This document shows, piece by piece, positions 52,556-61,999 of a DNA stretch of 64,000 nucleotides. A model generated the notes under the pieces. It saw only the letters and a program-made list of their open reading frames with translations, had not been told where the DNA came from and did no database searches. Within the stretch, counting starts at the first letter, position 1, and every line of letters starts with the position of its first letter. The translations under genes and the position numbers were made by a program. Source of the stretch: Fictibacillus sp. b24 (GTDB taxonomy: Bacteria > Bacillota > Bacilli > Bacillales > Fictibacillaceae); assembly GCF_030348825.1 (NCBI RefSeq), contig NZ_JAUCES010000005.1:682001-746000 (forward strand), in the 5' to 3' direction.

Positions 52556-53287
52556 ATGAATAATGTTAATGTGTACGAAAATAACGCCTCAGCACCTGAG
52601 AAAACAAGAATAGCTATTATCGACGACCACCGTTTGTTCCGTGAAGGAGTTAAACGCATTCTAGATATGGAAGATCAGTTCTCTGTTGTTGCTGAAGGCG
52701 ATGATGGATCAGAAGCGGAAAATATCGTCCGCGACCATAATCCTGATGTTGTTTTGATGGATATCAACATGCCGAACATCAATGGCGTTGAAGCGACTCG
52801 CCGTTTGGTTGAGAAATCGCCAGATACGAAGGTAATCATCCTATCGATCCATGATGATGAGACATATGTGTCCCACGCGGTTCAGACAGGTGCATCGGGT
52901 TACTTATTAAAAGAGATGGACGCTGATTCATTGATTGAAGCGGTTCGAGTGGTAGCTGATGGTGGAGCTTATCTTCACCCGAAGATTACGTATAATCTTC
53001 TAAACGAGTTCCGTCGTTTATCGACAACGAATAAAACGCAGCAAAACAAAGCTGGTTTTGTAGAAGTAGAATACCGAAAGCCACTGCACATCTTAACGCG
53101 TCGTGAGTGTGAAGTGCTTCAATTGTTAGCTGATGGACGAAGCAATCGAACGATTGGGGAAGAGCTGTATATCAGCGAGAAGACGGTTAAAAACCATGTG
53201 AGTAACATTCTTCAAAAGATGAATGTGAACGACCGTACGCAGGCTGTTGTTGAAGCGATTAAAAATGGCTGGGTAAAAGTACGTTAA
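52556..53287 (+). CDS. degU: Response regulator DegU
   Basis: A 243-residue LuxR/NarL-type regulator. Receiver domain about 18-135 with [11 protein letters not shown] and phosphoacceptor D69 (VLMDINMP); HTH about 180-240 with [25 protein letters not shown]. Compared with my memory of B. subtilis DegU it has about 14 extra N-terminal residues ([17 protein letters not shown]). GGAGGGTT precedes the ATG. It lies immediately after degS and before a strong terminator. Confidence 0.96.
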   Translation: MNNVNVYENNASAPEKTRIAIIDDHRLFREGVKRILDMEDQFSVVAEGDDGSEAENIVRDHNPDVVLMDINMPNINGVEATRRLVEKSPDTKVIILSIHDDETYVSHAVQTGASGYLLKEMDADSLIEAVRVVADGGAYLHPKITYNLLNEFRRLSTTNKTQQNKAGFVEVEYRKPLHILTRRECEVLQLLADGRSNRTIGEELYISEKTVKNHVSNILQKMNVNDRTQAVVEAIKNGWVKVR

Positions 53288-53298
53288 TTGATCGTGAT

Positions 53299-53332
53299 GA
53301 AAAAGACCTTCGAGTGAGAAGGTCTTTTTCTT
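53299..53332 (+). terminator. Terminator of degSU
   Basis: GAAAAAGACCTT (53299-53310) pairs with AAGGTCTTTTTC (53319-53330). Confidence 0.88.
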
Positions 53333-53435
53333 ATGAAGAGCTTTATGGCGTGGAGCTTTGATGCGAAGATTCTATATGAAAATTTTATTGTGGACAATGT
53401 TAAATGTTTTTTGCTTTGCAGGGATGCTTTGTAAG

Positions 53436-53568
53436 CAGTTGATTTCCGTTACAGATGCTCGCTTTCCGCGGGGCAGGCGGTGAGCCACATTCGTACGTTC
53501 CACGTATAAGTGTCTCACCTGCCTACCTGTCCCGCAGGAGTCTCGCATCTTTCACTTCAATCAACTTG
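53436..53568 (-). repeat. Dispersed intergenic repeat, copy 3
   Basis: On the minus strand: GATGCGAGACTCCTGCGGGA near the start, GGCAGGTGAGACACTTA, GGCTCACCGCCTGCCCCGCG and a final CGGAAATCAACT. The middle (ATACGTGGAACGTACG) diverges from copy 2 and forms its own dyad. It fills the gap between degU and the convergent kinase gene. Confidence 0.85.
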
Positions 53569-53631
53569 TCAGTGAAGAGTAAAAACAAAAAGAGTTAAAA
53601 ATAAAAACTAATTAAGAGTCCTTTTAACATG

Positions 53632-55425
53632 TTAACTCATGCTCATCTCAAGAATTCGATCCTCAGCGGTCACATTAAGTGGAAATTCAAGAGAGACCCT
53701 CGTACCACTGCCTTCTTTTGATTCGATCTGCATCTTTCCGCCGTGGTTTTCGACGATTTGGTAGCAGATCAGCAGGCCTAGACCAGGATTGCCTTCTTTG
53801 GTTGTATAAAAAGGCTGCCCGAGTTTTGATAGAAGGTGATCGGGTATGCCAGGGCCATCGTCTTGGATGGATATGTGTATGCTTTCCTCATCCTGTTCTA
53901 ACTGAACAGAGATGTTTCCCCATGAAGGTGTGGCTTCAATTGCATTTTTCAATATATTTAAAAAGAGCTGTGTCATCAAATTTTCTTCACATTTGAAAAT
54001 TACCGGTTGATCGGGCAGATTCAATTCCAGTGAAGTTGTGTGAAAGTCTGTTTCGTCTTCAATGAATTTAAGAGAGCGTTTAATGACTTTATTTAGGTCA
54101 TGGTTATGTTTTAAGATCATGTGCGGTTTTGCCAAAATCATAAGCTGGCTGATGATAAAGTTAATGCGTTCGGTTTCTCGAAGCATGATGCCTAAGAAAT
54201 GGTGTGTTTCTTCTGTTGTATTTTGAGATTTAAATAGCTGTGCAAAGCCTTTGATAGAAGTGAGTGGATTACGTATTTCGTGTGCTAGACCTGCTGCAAG
54301 TTCACCTACATAAGCAAGAGTATTTGCTCTTTGCTTAAAGTTTTGCGCTTCATTTATCGCAGTCATGTCTTTTGCGATCCCGATAACTGCGGTAATATCA
54401 TTTCTTGTAGAATAGGGGATGCTTGTAACCTCGAGCTCTATTTCTTGTCCACTCTTATTAAAAATCGTGAGGGTACGCTTTGCAGTGCCACCTTGCAGAA
54501 CTTGTTTTAAAAATCCAAGAGACGTGTCGATTTCTTCTTCTTTTATAAGATCTGTATAGGGCATGTTTTGTAGCTCTTGAAGTGTATACCCAGTCATACT
54601 TAAGAAGGAAGAATTGGCTTTTATAAAGTATCTGTCGGGCCCGATTACGTATACACCTTCAGGGTTTAATTCAAAGAGTGAGTTATAACGATGTTCGGAT
54701 TCTAGTAGTTCGATCTGTTGTTGAACGAGCTTTTTTTGGTTGCGCTGTTCTAAAATATATAGAATTAATACGACGATCGTCGCTCCGAAGACAAGCAGCG
54801 TAGCGACCATATTTATATTATTTAACGGAAAGTCGTTATGCCAATTAAAAGTTGGACTACCAGTTATTAATGCCATTTCTCCGATATAGTGCATAAGGCT
54901 GACGCCAGTTGTGAATGACAAACTCGTAAGAACTTTTTTGAATGGTAAGTGGGCTACGGATAAAATCGAAAAGCCTAAAACTGAAAAAACAATAGCAGAA
55001 CCAACAGAGAGGACGAGATAAAATGTATTTGACTGAAACGGCATATGAATGTGCATGGAAAACATCCCAATCGAATGGACGGAAATAAGACCACTGGCAA
55101 AAGTAAGAGCTGGTGCCAACCGTTTATTTTGAACTTTTGGTGAGGTGAATAGGAAAAAAGCCAAGTAAGAAAAAACGATGCCGGTAGCAAATGCGGCAGC
55201 CATCGTAGGCAATTTATAGACAAACGGAACAGGGCTCTGGATAGATAACATTCCCATATAATGCGTAGCCCACACAGCGATACCCATTGTAACGGAACCT
55301 ACTAACAAGAAATAGAGCTGCGACTTTTGCTTTTCTAAGTGACTTAATGCCCAGTCTATAGAAACTAGAGCAAACAGAAAGCAAACGAATAGAGATAATA
55401 TTACGATATATAGATTATGATCCAA
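53632..55425 (-). CDS. MHYT-PAS sensor histidine kinase
   Basis: A 597-residue membrane kinase. Seven N-terminal TM segments (to about 235) carry three MHYT-type units (THYMGMLS, VHSIGMFSMH, MHYIGEMAL), thought to bind a metal and sense O2, CO or NO. A PAS domain follows (about 245-360: NPEGVYVIGPDRYFIKANSS). HisKA has LAHEIRNPLTSIKGFAQLF, and the ATPase has NAIEATPSWGNIS, DDGPGIP and GLGLLICYQI. The C-terminal half resembles sporulation kinases of the KinA-E type, so a phosphorelay input is possible. No response regulator is adjacent except DegU on the other strand. The TTG start follows GGGAGGG at about 11 bases. Confidence 0.9.
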   Translation of the reverse strand: MDHNLYIVILSLFVCFLFALVSIDWALSHLEKQKSQLYFLLVGSVTMGIAVWATHYMGMLSIQSPVPFVYKLPTMAAAFATGIVFSYLAFFLFTSPKVQNKRLAPALTFASGLISVHSIGMFSMHIHMPFQSNTFYLVLSVGSAIVFSVLGFSILSVAHLPFKKVLTSLSFTTGVSLMHYIGEMALITGSPTFNWHNDFPLNNINMVATLLVFGATIVVLILYILEQRNQKKLVQQQIELLESEHRYNSLFELNPEGVYVIGPDRYFIKANSSFLSMTGYTLQELQNMPYTDLIKEEEIDTSLGFLKQVLQGGTAKRTLTIFNKSGQEIELEVTSIPYSTRNDITAVIGIAKDMTAINEAQNFKQRANTLAYVGELAAGLAHEIRNPLTSIKGFAQLFKSQNTTEETHHFLGIMLRETERINFIISQLMILAKPHMILKHNHDLNKVIKRSLKFIEDETDFHTTSLELNLPDQPVIFKCEENLMTQLFLNILKNAIEATPSWGNISVQLEQDEESIHISIQDDGPGIPDHLLSKLGQPFYTTKEGNPGLGLLICYQIVENHGGKMQIESKEGSGTRVSLEFPLNVTAEDRILEMSMS

Positions 55426-56039
55426 TGGTCCTAACCCTCCCTTAAATCCTGTTTAACATTGTAAATTCTTCCATTTCTTACAAATTCCTTCTTACTTCGA
55501 AAAAAACTTTTAAAAAGTTTAAGTATTCGCGTGCTGAATAATGAACACCCTAAATGTATCACTTTTATAGTTATTGAAAAAATATATAAATACTAAAAAT
55601 AGCTCATGTATTATTTCGGAATTTATTAAACTCCCTTAAGTAAATGACCAACATTTTTATGTAGTCAAAACAAAATGAAGGAAACCGTAATGAATCCCTA
55701 TAAAGGATAGAAAGAGGGGAAGGCGAATAGTTAGTTTAAGATTCCTCTTCAACAGTTTGGTTTATTCATTTACTTCATTGACAAGTTGATTGAAGGATGC
55801 GAGACTCCTACGGGACGAGCGGTCAGATGGAGACTCCTAATGGCGCAAAGCGGCAGGAGGCTCACCGCACGCCCACCAAAAAGTGAGCATCCTGGAGCGG
55901 AGATCAACTACTTTCAAGAACTACAATGATGGCAAAAACAGTCTTTAATAAAAAGTGAATTTAGTGAATTAGTTTTCCTGATGGTGTACACTGTTAGAGG
56001 AGATAAAACAAGATTTTTGCACAAGAGAGGACTAAAAAT
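55426..56039 (+). other. Gene-free region before the DegV gene
   Basis: Apart from the repeat copy at 55782-55920, it is AT-rich with no ORF showing a ribosome binding site. Possible AT-boxes near 55936-55965 were examined as ComK sites and not accepted. The promoter of the downstream operon was not resolved. Confidence 0.4.
55782..55920 (+). repeat. Dispersed intergenic repeat, copy 4
   Basis: On the plus strand: GATGCGAGACTCCTACGGGA, CGAGCGGTCAGATGGAGAC, GGCGCAAAGCGGCAGGAGGC, CTCACCGCACGCCC and a final GCGGAGATCAACTACTTTCA. It is opposite in orientation to copies 2 and 3 and parallel to the decayed copy at 29825. Confidence 0.85.
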
Positions 56040-56888
56040 ATGAGCAAGGTAGCCGTCATTACAGACAGTACTTCATACATACCCGAACATATCCGCAACG
56101 AAAAAAATATTGTAATGATTCCGCTCAACGTGGTTTTTGACAATGAAACATACAAAGAAGAAGCCGAAATTAAAGCAGACGATTTTTACGATATGGTGAG
56201 TAAAGAGGAAACTCTGCCAAAAACATCTCAGCCAGCGATTGGCGAACTCGTCGAACTATTAGAAGAGCTTTCAAAGAATTATGATGAAGCTATTATGATT
56301 ACGTTATCGAGTGGCATAAGCGGTACTTACCAAAGTGCGGTTGCGGTAGGAGAGATGGTTGAAGGAATCAAACTTCACGTGTTTGATTCTGAAATTAGCT
56401 GTTCACCACAAGCTTTTTACGTATTGAAAGCTGCTGAATTAGCAAGTGAAGGTTATAACGGTTATGACATTATGAATCACTTGTTGCAAATGAAGAATAA
56501 TGGAATTCCAGCGTACTTCATGGTAGATGATTTAAACCATCTGCATCGCGGCGGTCGTTTAAACACAGCTCAGCTTTTTGTAGGTAATTTGCTGCAAATT
56601 AAACCGATTCTTCACTTTGAAGACAAGAAGATCGTTCCGTTTGAAAAAGTCCGTACAAAGAAAAAAGCGTTAAAGCGTATTTTCGACATCATGGATGAAG
56701 ATGTAAAGCTTAATGACAAAATAAAAATTAGTGTGATTCATGCCAAGCGTGAGGCTGAAGCCGTTGAAATCGCTGAAGAGCTTCGCGAAAAGTTTGTGAA
56801 CGCGGATGTTTGGGTTAGCTACTTTGGACCTGTAATCGGTACTCACCTAGGCGAAGGTTCACTCGGAATTACGTGGATAAAAGAATAA
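56040..56888 (+). CDS. DegV family fatty-acid-binding protein
   Basis: A 282-residue DegV protein (VAVITDSTSYIPEH start; TLSSGISGTYQSA; DDLNHLHRGGRLNTAQ). DegV proteins bind a fatty acid, and in Firmicutes some (FakB) present it to a fatty-acid kinase. The position between degU and comFA matches B. subtilis YviA (DegV). GAGAGGACT precedes the ATG. Confidence 0.93.
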   Translation: MSKVAVITDSTSYIPEHIRNEKNIVMIPLNVVFDNETYKEEAEIKADDFYDMVSKEETLPKTSQPAIGELVELLEELSKNYDEAIMITLSSGISGTYQSAVAVGEMVEGIKLHVFDSEISCSPQAFYVLKAAELASEGYNGYDIMNHLLQMKNNGIPAYFMVDDLNHLHRGGRLNTAQLFVGNLLQIKPILHFEDKKIVPFEKVRTKKKALKRIFDIMDEDVKLNDKIKISVIHAKREAEAVEIAEELREKFVNADVWVSYFGPVIGTHLGEGSLGITWIKE

Positions 56889-56937
56889 CCATTGGAGAGA
56901 TGAAAATGAAATCTCTAACACATCGGGAGACAACACA

Positions 56938-58434
56938 ATGAGGTTTGTCTCCTTTTTATTAAACAATCGTTTAACAATCGCCCCTGAACACCTCGTGAAT
57001 GACTCCAGTTTAAAAGCAGTTCCGTTTAGTAAACTTCCATCAGTTAATCAAACAACCTTAAATCCAGCATTTTCGTTTGATGAAAACCTTCAGCAAATCC
57101 TTCATGGTAAGTCACTTCTGTTTGATGAACTTCCCTTTATAGTAGAAAGAATTCAAGAGCATTATGAGAATGGATATTTACAATACTCAGTTGGTGTACG
57201 TAAGAGCAAGTATGGTTATGCATGCAGTCGGTGTGGTAATGAGAAAAGTCACTTGTTTGCTTCTTTTTCTTGTTATAGATGCAAAAGTGATGCATGTGTA
57301 TATTGCCGAAACTGTATCATGATGGGAAGAGTAAGCGAGTGTACGCCTTTATTGACGTGGAATGGACCAGATATACAATGGTCTGATAAAAATAATCTTA
57401 TGTGGGATGGCAAGTTATCAAGTGGACAGCAAGTTGCGTCACAGAGGTTTGTTGATGGAGTTGGTGGTAAGGGTGAACTGTTAATTTGGGCTGTGTGTGG
57501 AGCAGGGAAAACAGAAGTGCTTTTTAAAGGAATTGAGATAGCATTAAAGTTGGGCTTACGCGTTTGCATCGCAACACCTCGAACAGATGTTGTATTAGAA
57601 TTGGCTCCTCGACTAAAAGCTGTATTTCCTGAAACACTAGTAGCCAGTTATTATGGCGGATCAGATGAACGAGAGGTACCTGCTCAACTCGTCATTTCTA
57701 CCACTCATCAGCTGTACCGATTTAAACAAGCGTTTAACATAATGATTGTAGATGAAGTGGACGCCTTTCCGTTTTCCTACGATAAAACCCTTCAGCATGC
57801 AGTTTCTCTTGCCGTTTTCCCTAAGAACTTCACTCTATATTTATCTGCAACGCCTTCTCTAACAATGAAAAAAGCTACAGAGAAATGCCAGCTTCCTTAT
57901 GTTAAGATATCTCAGCGGTTTCACGGTTATCCGTTACCTGTTCCAAAGATGGCTTGGAGCGGAGAGTGGAGAAAGCGAATAGCCGCTGGGAAATTGCCGA
58001 CTGTTTTTGAGAAGTGGGTGAAGAAACAAGCAGATAGTGGGAGGCGAGCCATGATCTTTGTATCGTCTGTATCTATGCTCGATACAGTGACTGACATCAT
58101 AAAAAAACACGTATCCGTCCAGTTAGATAGTGTTCATGCTGAAGATCCTCTACGAAAAGAGAAAGTACAGAAATTCAGGAAAAAAGAGATACAGCTTTTA
58201 GTTACGACAACTATTTTGGAGCGTGGTGTTACAGTTCCTTTTTTAGATGTAGCGGTTTTTGGGGCAGACCATGATGTTTTCTCTGAGAGTGCTCTCGTTC
58301 AAATAGCAGGAAGAGCAGGGAGAAGTAAAGACGACCACGATGGGCGAGTAGTCTTTTTTCATTATGGGAAATCGTTGAGTATGGTGAGAGCGATTAAGCA
58401 TATAAGAGAAATGAACAAGGAGGCTGAATCTTGA
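56938..58434 (+). CDS. comFA: Late competence ATP-dependent helicase/translocase ComFA
   Basis: A 498-residue DEAD-type DNA translocase for uptake of single-stranded DNA. A zinc finger is formed by CSRCG, CYRCKSDACVYCRNC (about residues 95-125). Walker A is CGAGKTE with K191, motif II is IVDEVDAFPF, motif III LSATPS, and motif VI QIAGRAGRSK. GGGAG precedes the ATG. The last four bases overlap comFC. The short gap after degV shows no ComK box. Confidence 0.95.
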   Translation: MRFVSFLLNNRLTIAPEHLVNDSSLKAVPFSKLPSVNQTTLNPAFSFDENLQQILHGKSLLFDELPFIVERIQEHYENGYLQYSVGVRKSKYGYACSRCGNEKSHLFASFSCYRCKSDACVYCRNCIMMGRVSECTPLLTWNGPDIQWSDKNNLMWDGKLSSGQQVASQRFVDGVGGKGELLIWAVCGAGKTEVLFKGIEIALKLGLRVCIATPRTDVVLELAPRLKAVFPETLVASYYGGSDEREVPAQLVISTTHQLYRFKQAFNIMIVDEVDAFPFSYDKTLQHAVSLAVFPKNFTLYLSATPSLTMKKATEKCQLPYVKISQRFHGYPLPVPKMAWSGEWRKRIAAGKLPTVFEKWVKKQADSGRRAMIFVSSVSMLDTVTDIIKKHVSVQLDSVHAEDPLRKEKVQKFRKKEIQLLVTTTILERGVTVPFLDVAVFGADHDVFSESALVQIAGRAGRSKDDHDGRVVFFHYGKSLSMVRAIKHIREMNKEAES

Positions 58435-59141
58435 GTTATTGTTTATTTTGCCATGAATCATACTCGGAGACATGGTCATGGCAGGCTCTGTTCGGCTTAG
58501 TGAATTCACCATTGTTATGTCAGGACTGTGAAGGTGAGTTGGAGTTGATTAAAGGAGAGATTTGTAGAAAATGTGGTCGTGGGTTTTCATTATTTCCCGA
58601 GCAATATCGACAGGGTGACTGTTGCTTTGACTGCATTCGGTGGGAGGGAAATCCAACATGGAACGGCGTTCTACAGCAAAATCGGTCACTTTATGTCTAT
58701 AACGACTTTCTAAAAGAGGTTATTGCGAAGTTGAAATACCGTGGAGATGCTGAAATCGTTAAAGCATTTTACCCAGTCGCTAAACCTGCATTTAAAAAGA
58801 TTTCCCAAAATGCAATCGTTGTTCCGATCCCTTTAAGTGATGAAAGACATTACGAAAGAGGATTTAACCAAGCTGAACTTTTAGCGAGAGGAATTAGCGC
58901 ACAACCAGCACTTCTGTTAAAAAGAAAAATGCATGAAGAAAAACAAAGTAAGAAGACCCGTGAAGAAAGAATGCTGCAAAAAGACAATCCCTTTGAAGTA
59001 ATTGCTGCAGAAAAAGTGCTCGATCAAAGCATTCTTATAGTTGATGATGTTTATACAACAGGCAGCACAATCCGATATGCGGCGAAAGTCCTGTTAGATG
59101 CGGGCGCCAAAGAAGTTTCATCTATCACTCTTGCTCGATAA
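58431..59141 (+). CDS. comFC: ComF family protein ComFC (phosphoribosyltransferase-like)
   Basis: A 236-residue protein with zinc-binding cysteines near the N-terminus (CLFCHESY, CQDCEGE, CRKCGRGF, CCFDCIRW) and a type I phosphoribosyltransferase domain ending ILIVDDVYTTGSTIRYAAKVL. It is needed for DNA transformation in relatives. The TTG start overlaps the comFA stop, indicating coupling. comFB, which lies between them in B. subtilis, is absent here. Confidence 0.93.
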   Translation: MSYCLFCHESYSETWSWQALFGLVNSPLLCQDCEGELELIKGEICRKCGRGFSLFPEQYRQGDCCFDCIRWEGNPTWNGVLQQNRSLYVYNDFLKEVIAKLKYRGDAEIVKAFYPVAKPAFKKISQNAIVVPIPLSDERHYERGFNQAELLARGISAQPALLLKRKMHEEKQSKKTREERMLQKDNPFEVIAAEKVLDQSILIVDDVYTTGSTIRYAAKVLLDAGAKEVSSITLAR

Positions 59142-59222
59142 ATAAAACGAATGACCTGTTAAAACCTGCGTATCGTACTCCGATATAAAGAGAAGTTAGA
59201 GTTGTTAAGGAGCGGATACGTA

Positions 59223-59618
59223 ATGGACAATTTAATGAACTGTCCGCAGTGCGGAAGACTTTTTGTAAAATACATTCGTGAAAAGTGCGATGTATGTTTT
59301 CAAGAAGAAGAGCGAGATTATGACAAGATTTACCGTTTTATAAGAAAAAGTGTAAACCGCAACGCAACAATCGTTGATGTTAGTGAAGCAACAATGGTTT
59401 CAGAAAATAAGATTATCTACTTCATCCATCAAGGAAGGATTCGGGTAAAGGGGTATCCAAACTTTACGTATCCTTGTGATGGTTGCCACAACCCAATAAA
59501 TGATGGACGACTCTGCCAAACGTGCAAGGACAAACTGAAGTCGGAACTTTCCATCGAGGATTTTATTAAGCGAAAACAAGAAGAAGCATTACCTTCTTAC
59601 CATACGGATGACAATTAA
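59223..59618 (+). CDS. yvyF: Flagellar operon zinc-ribbon protein YvyF
   Basis: A 131-residue protein with CPQCGRL, CDVCFQEEE near the start, a helical MerR-like middle (ATIVDVSEATMVSENKIIYF), and CDGCHNPI, CQTCKDKL near the end. This is the TIGR03826-type flagellar operon protein. ATG 59223 is 10 bases after AAGGAG. Its place before flgM matches B. subtilis. Role unproven; flagellin or flagellar regulation is suspected. Confidence 0.9.
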   Translation: MDNLMNCPQCGRLFVKYIREKCDVCFQEEERDYDKIYRFIRKSVNRNATIVDVSEATMVSENKIIYFIHQGRIRVKGYPNFTYPCDGCHNPINDGRLCQTCKDKLKSELSIEDFIKRKQEEALPSYHTDDN

Positions 59619-59638
59619 CCAAATTTCTTTTCATAACT

Positions 59639-59665
59639 TAAAGATTTTTTTGAGATAGCCGATAT
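59639..59665 (+). promoter_or_regulatory. Sigma-D promoter of the flgM operon
   Basis: TAAA (59639-59642), exactly 15 bp, GCCGATAT (59658-59665): an exact match to the sigma-D consensus, 40 bp before flgM. It drives flgM through fliW, so the anti-sigma factor is under its own target. Confidence 0.92.
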
Positions 59666-59705
59666 AAAAACTAAGAATAAAAGTCTCTAAATGAGGTGAC
59701 TAAAT

Positions 59706-59972
59706 ATGCGAATTAATCATTTTAAAACGATACAAAACAACCCATACAAAAAACAGGTGCCGCATATGAATGAGATTCATGTAAAGTCTGCATACAAAAA
59801 GGACGAAATTCAAATTTCAGATGAAGCGAAAAAGCTATTATCGTCTTCTAAATTTGAACAAGACCGAATGGATAAAGTACAGGAAATAAAACAACAAGTG
59901 GATAGTGGAACGTTTAAAGTGAATGTTGCAAAAACCGCTGCATCCATCATTAGTTACTACTATAAGGCATAA
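59706..59972 (+). CDS. flgM: Anti-sigma-D factor FlgM
   Basis: An 88-residue protein with the FlgM C-terminal helices (KVQEIKQQVDSGTFKVNVAK then TAASIISYYY). It binds and holds sigma-D until the hook-basal body is complete. It is the first gene after the sigma-D promoter; flgN follows by 11 bp. Confidence 0.93.
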   Translation: MRINHFKTIQNNPYKKQVPHMNEIHVKSAYKKDEIQISDEAKKLLSSSKFEQDRMDKVQEIKQQVDSGTFKVNVAKTAASIISYYYKA

Positions 59973-59983
59973 GGAGAACCCTC

Positions 59984-60442
59984 ATGGAAACCGCACATAT
60001 GATATCACTTCTTGAACGTTTGTTTAAATCTCACGAAGATCTCATGTCTTTAGGGGAACGCAAAACAGAAGTGCTTAAATTAGGTGATATGAAATCACTG
60101 GATGTTTTATTGAAAGAAGAAGATCTGCAGGTAAAGAAACTTCAAATCATCGAAAAAGAAAGAATGCTTAAGTTTGCGAATGTGACATTGAGTGACGTTT
60201 TAGAGCAAGCAGAAGAGCCCGAAAAAGAAAGATTACTGGTTCTTCAAAACAGACTTATTGAGATGTATGAATCTTTAAAAAACAGAAATCAACTCAATCA
60301 GGAGTTGTTAGAGCAATCACTGCAGTATGTGAATATGTCTCTTAGCATGTTTCAACCACAATACGAACCAGATCTATACTCTAAGAACATTACTGATGAG
60401 TACTCATCTAACAGTATTTCTTTATTTGACTCAAAAGCTTAA
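59984..60442 (+). CDS. flgN: FlgN-type chaperone for hook-filament junction proteins
   Basis: A 152-residue all-helical protein matching YvyG/FlgN in size and place. It should bind the C-termini of FlgK and FlgL, whose genes follow, and deliver them to the export gate. AAGGAG precedes the ATG. Confidence 0.9.
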   Translation: METAHMISLLERLFKSHEDLMSLGERKTEVLKLGDMKSLDVLLKEEDLQVKKLQIIEKERMLKFANVTLSDVLEQAEEPEKERLLVLQNRLIEMYESLKNRNQLNQELLEQSLQYVNMSLSMFQPQYEPDLYSKNITDEYSSNSISLFDSKA

Positions 60443-60463
60443 ATCCTACGGAGGAAACCTACA

Positions 60464-61990
60464 ATGCGCTCAACTTTTCAAGGACTGGAAACCGCTCGGC
60501 GAGGTATGTTTACCCAACAAACTGCTCTACAGGTGACGGGTCACAATATCTCAAACGCAAATACTCCAGGCTATACACGTCAACGAGTAAACTTTACACA
60601 AACAGAACCATATCCAGCAGCTGCCATGAACCGCCCGAACATTCCGGGTCAGATGGGAACGGGAGTGCAAGCTGGATCAATTCAACGGGTTCGTGAAGGC
60701 TTTTTGGATACACAATTTCGCGAAGAGAATAACAAGTTCGGTTATTGGAATACAAGAAGTGAAGCGTTAGCTAAAATGGAAGATATCATGAATGAACCTT
60801 CGGATAATGGTTTATCAAAGACTCTTGATCGTTTCTGGCAGTCTTTACAGGATTTATCCGTTCATCCAGAAGATGATGGTGCACGTTCGGTAGTGAGGCA
60901 GCGTGGAGAAGCGGTTAGTGATACGTTTAATTACCTATCAAACTCTTTAAATGCCATTCGTAATGACCACAAGAGTCAAATTGATCTAACGGTTAAAGAA
61001 ATTAATTCATTAGCCACTCAAATTAACAACATAAATTCTCAAATCAATGAGATTGAGCCGCATGGTTATCTTCCTAACGACCTTTATGATGAGCGAGACA
61101 ACCTGGTTGATCGTCTTTCACAACTAGTGAATATCAAAGTAACACCTGTAAAAAGTGGTGGTAATGCTATAGCTATTTCTGAAGGTAAATATACAATCGA
61201 CATAATCGATAAGAATGGTGCGTCTTTAGGAAAATTAGTTGACGGGACTGCTTTAACAAGTAATGAACTGCAAACAGTAGAGTCTAATGGGACTGTTTCA
61301 GGTTACCAGCTAAATGATGGAGCAACGGCAACTACGCTCTCATCCACTGAATTTAGAGGGAAACTTCAAGGATTAACTGATGCGTATAATACTGTGTTCC
61401 CAGAAATGTTGGCTAATTTAGATCAGTTAGCTTATGATTTTGCAACTTCATTTAACAGCGTTCATAACGCAGGGTGGACGATGGATGATGTAGAAGTAGG
61501 CTTAAAAGGCAACGGGATTGATTTTTTCGCGGTTAAAGATGCTTCAGGAAATGACGTCAAAATTGATGCTAATCAATTAACAGGGTTAGCAGGCAAACTG
61601 AAAATCTCTAATCCTATTAAAAATGATCTAGACAAGATAGCAGCAGCTTCCCCTAAAGGAACAGATACGGTTGCTTATTCTGGTGACGGTAGCAACGCAC
61701 TTGCTCTTGCAAATGTAAAGGATACCACTCAATTAAAAAGTAAATATGAATCTATGATTGGTGGCATGGCTGTTAGCTCTCAAGAATCAGTTAGACTAAG
61801 CAACAATTCACTCATGTTAACAGATACAGTAGACAAGAGGAGACAGTCTGTTAGTGGTGTATCGTTAGATGAAGAGATGACAAACATGATTCAGTTTCAG
61901 CATGCGTATAATGCATCTGCTAGAAACATAACGGTCATTGATGAAATGCTAGATAAGATCATTAATGGCATGGGTGTTGGAGGGAGGTAG
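60464..61990 (+). CDS. flgK: Flagellar hook-filament junction protein FlgK (HAP1)
   Basis: A 508-residue axial protein. N-terminal TFQGLETARRGMFTQQTALQ and the rod motif GHNISNANTPGYTRQRV; the C-terminal helix is SVSGVSLDEEMTNMIQFQHA then YNASARNITVIDEMLDKIIN. It joins hook and filament together with FlgL. GGAGGAAAC precedes the ATG. Confidence 0.96.
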   Translation: MRSTFQGLETARRGMFTQQTALQVTGHNISNANTPGYTRQRVNFTQTEPYPAAAMNRPNIPGQMGTGVQAGSIQRVREGFLDTQFREENNKFGYWNTRSEALAKMEDIMNEPSDNGLSKTLDRFWQSLQDLSVHPEDDGARSVVRQRGEAVSDTFNYLSNSLNAIRNDHKSQIDLTVKEINSLATQINNINSQINEIEPHGYLPNDLYDERDNLVDRLSQLVNIKVTPVKSGGNAIAISEGKYTIDIIDKNGASLGKLVDGTALTSNELQTVESNGTVSGYQLNDGATATTLSSTEFRGKLQGLTDAYNTVFPEMLANLDQLAYDFATSFNSVHNAGWTMDDVEVGLKGNGIDFFAVKDASGNDVKIDANQLTGLAGKLKISNPIKNDLDKIAAASPKGTDTVAYSGDGSNALALANVKDTTQLKSKYESMIGGMAVSSQESVRLSNNSLMLTDTVDKRRQSVSGVSLDEEMTNMIQFQHAYNASARNITVIDEMLDKIINGMGVGGR

Positions 61991-61999
61991 GTTAGTAGG

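Noticed and set aside
55936..55970. Two AT-boxes resembling a ComK site before the DegV gene
   Set aside because: Each box has a mismatch and their spacing (about 3 bp) is not one of the spacings I know for ComK (8, 18 or 31 bp).
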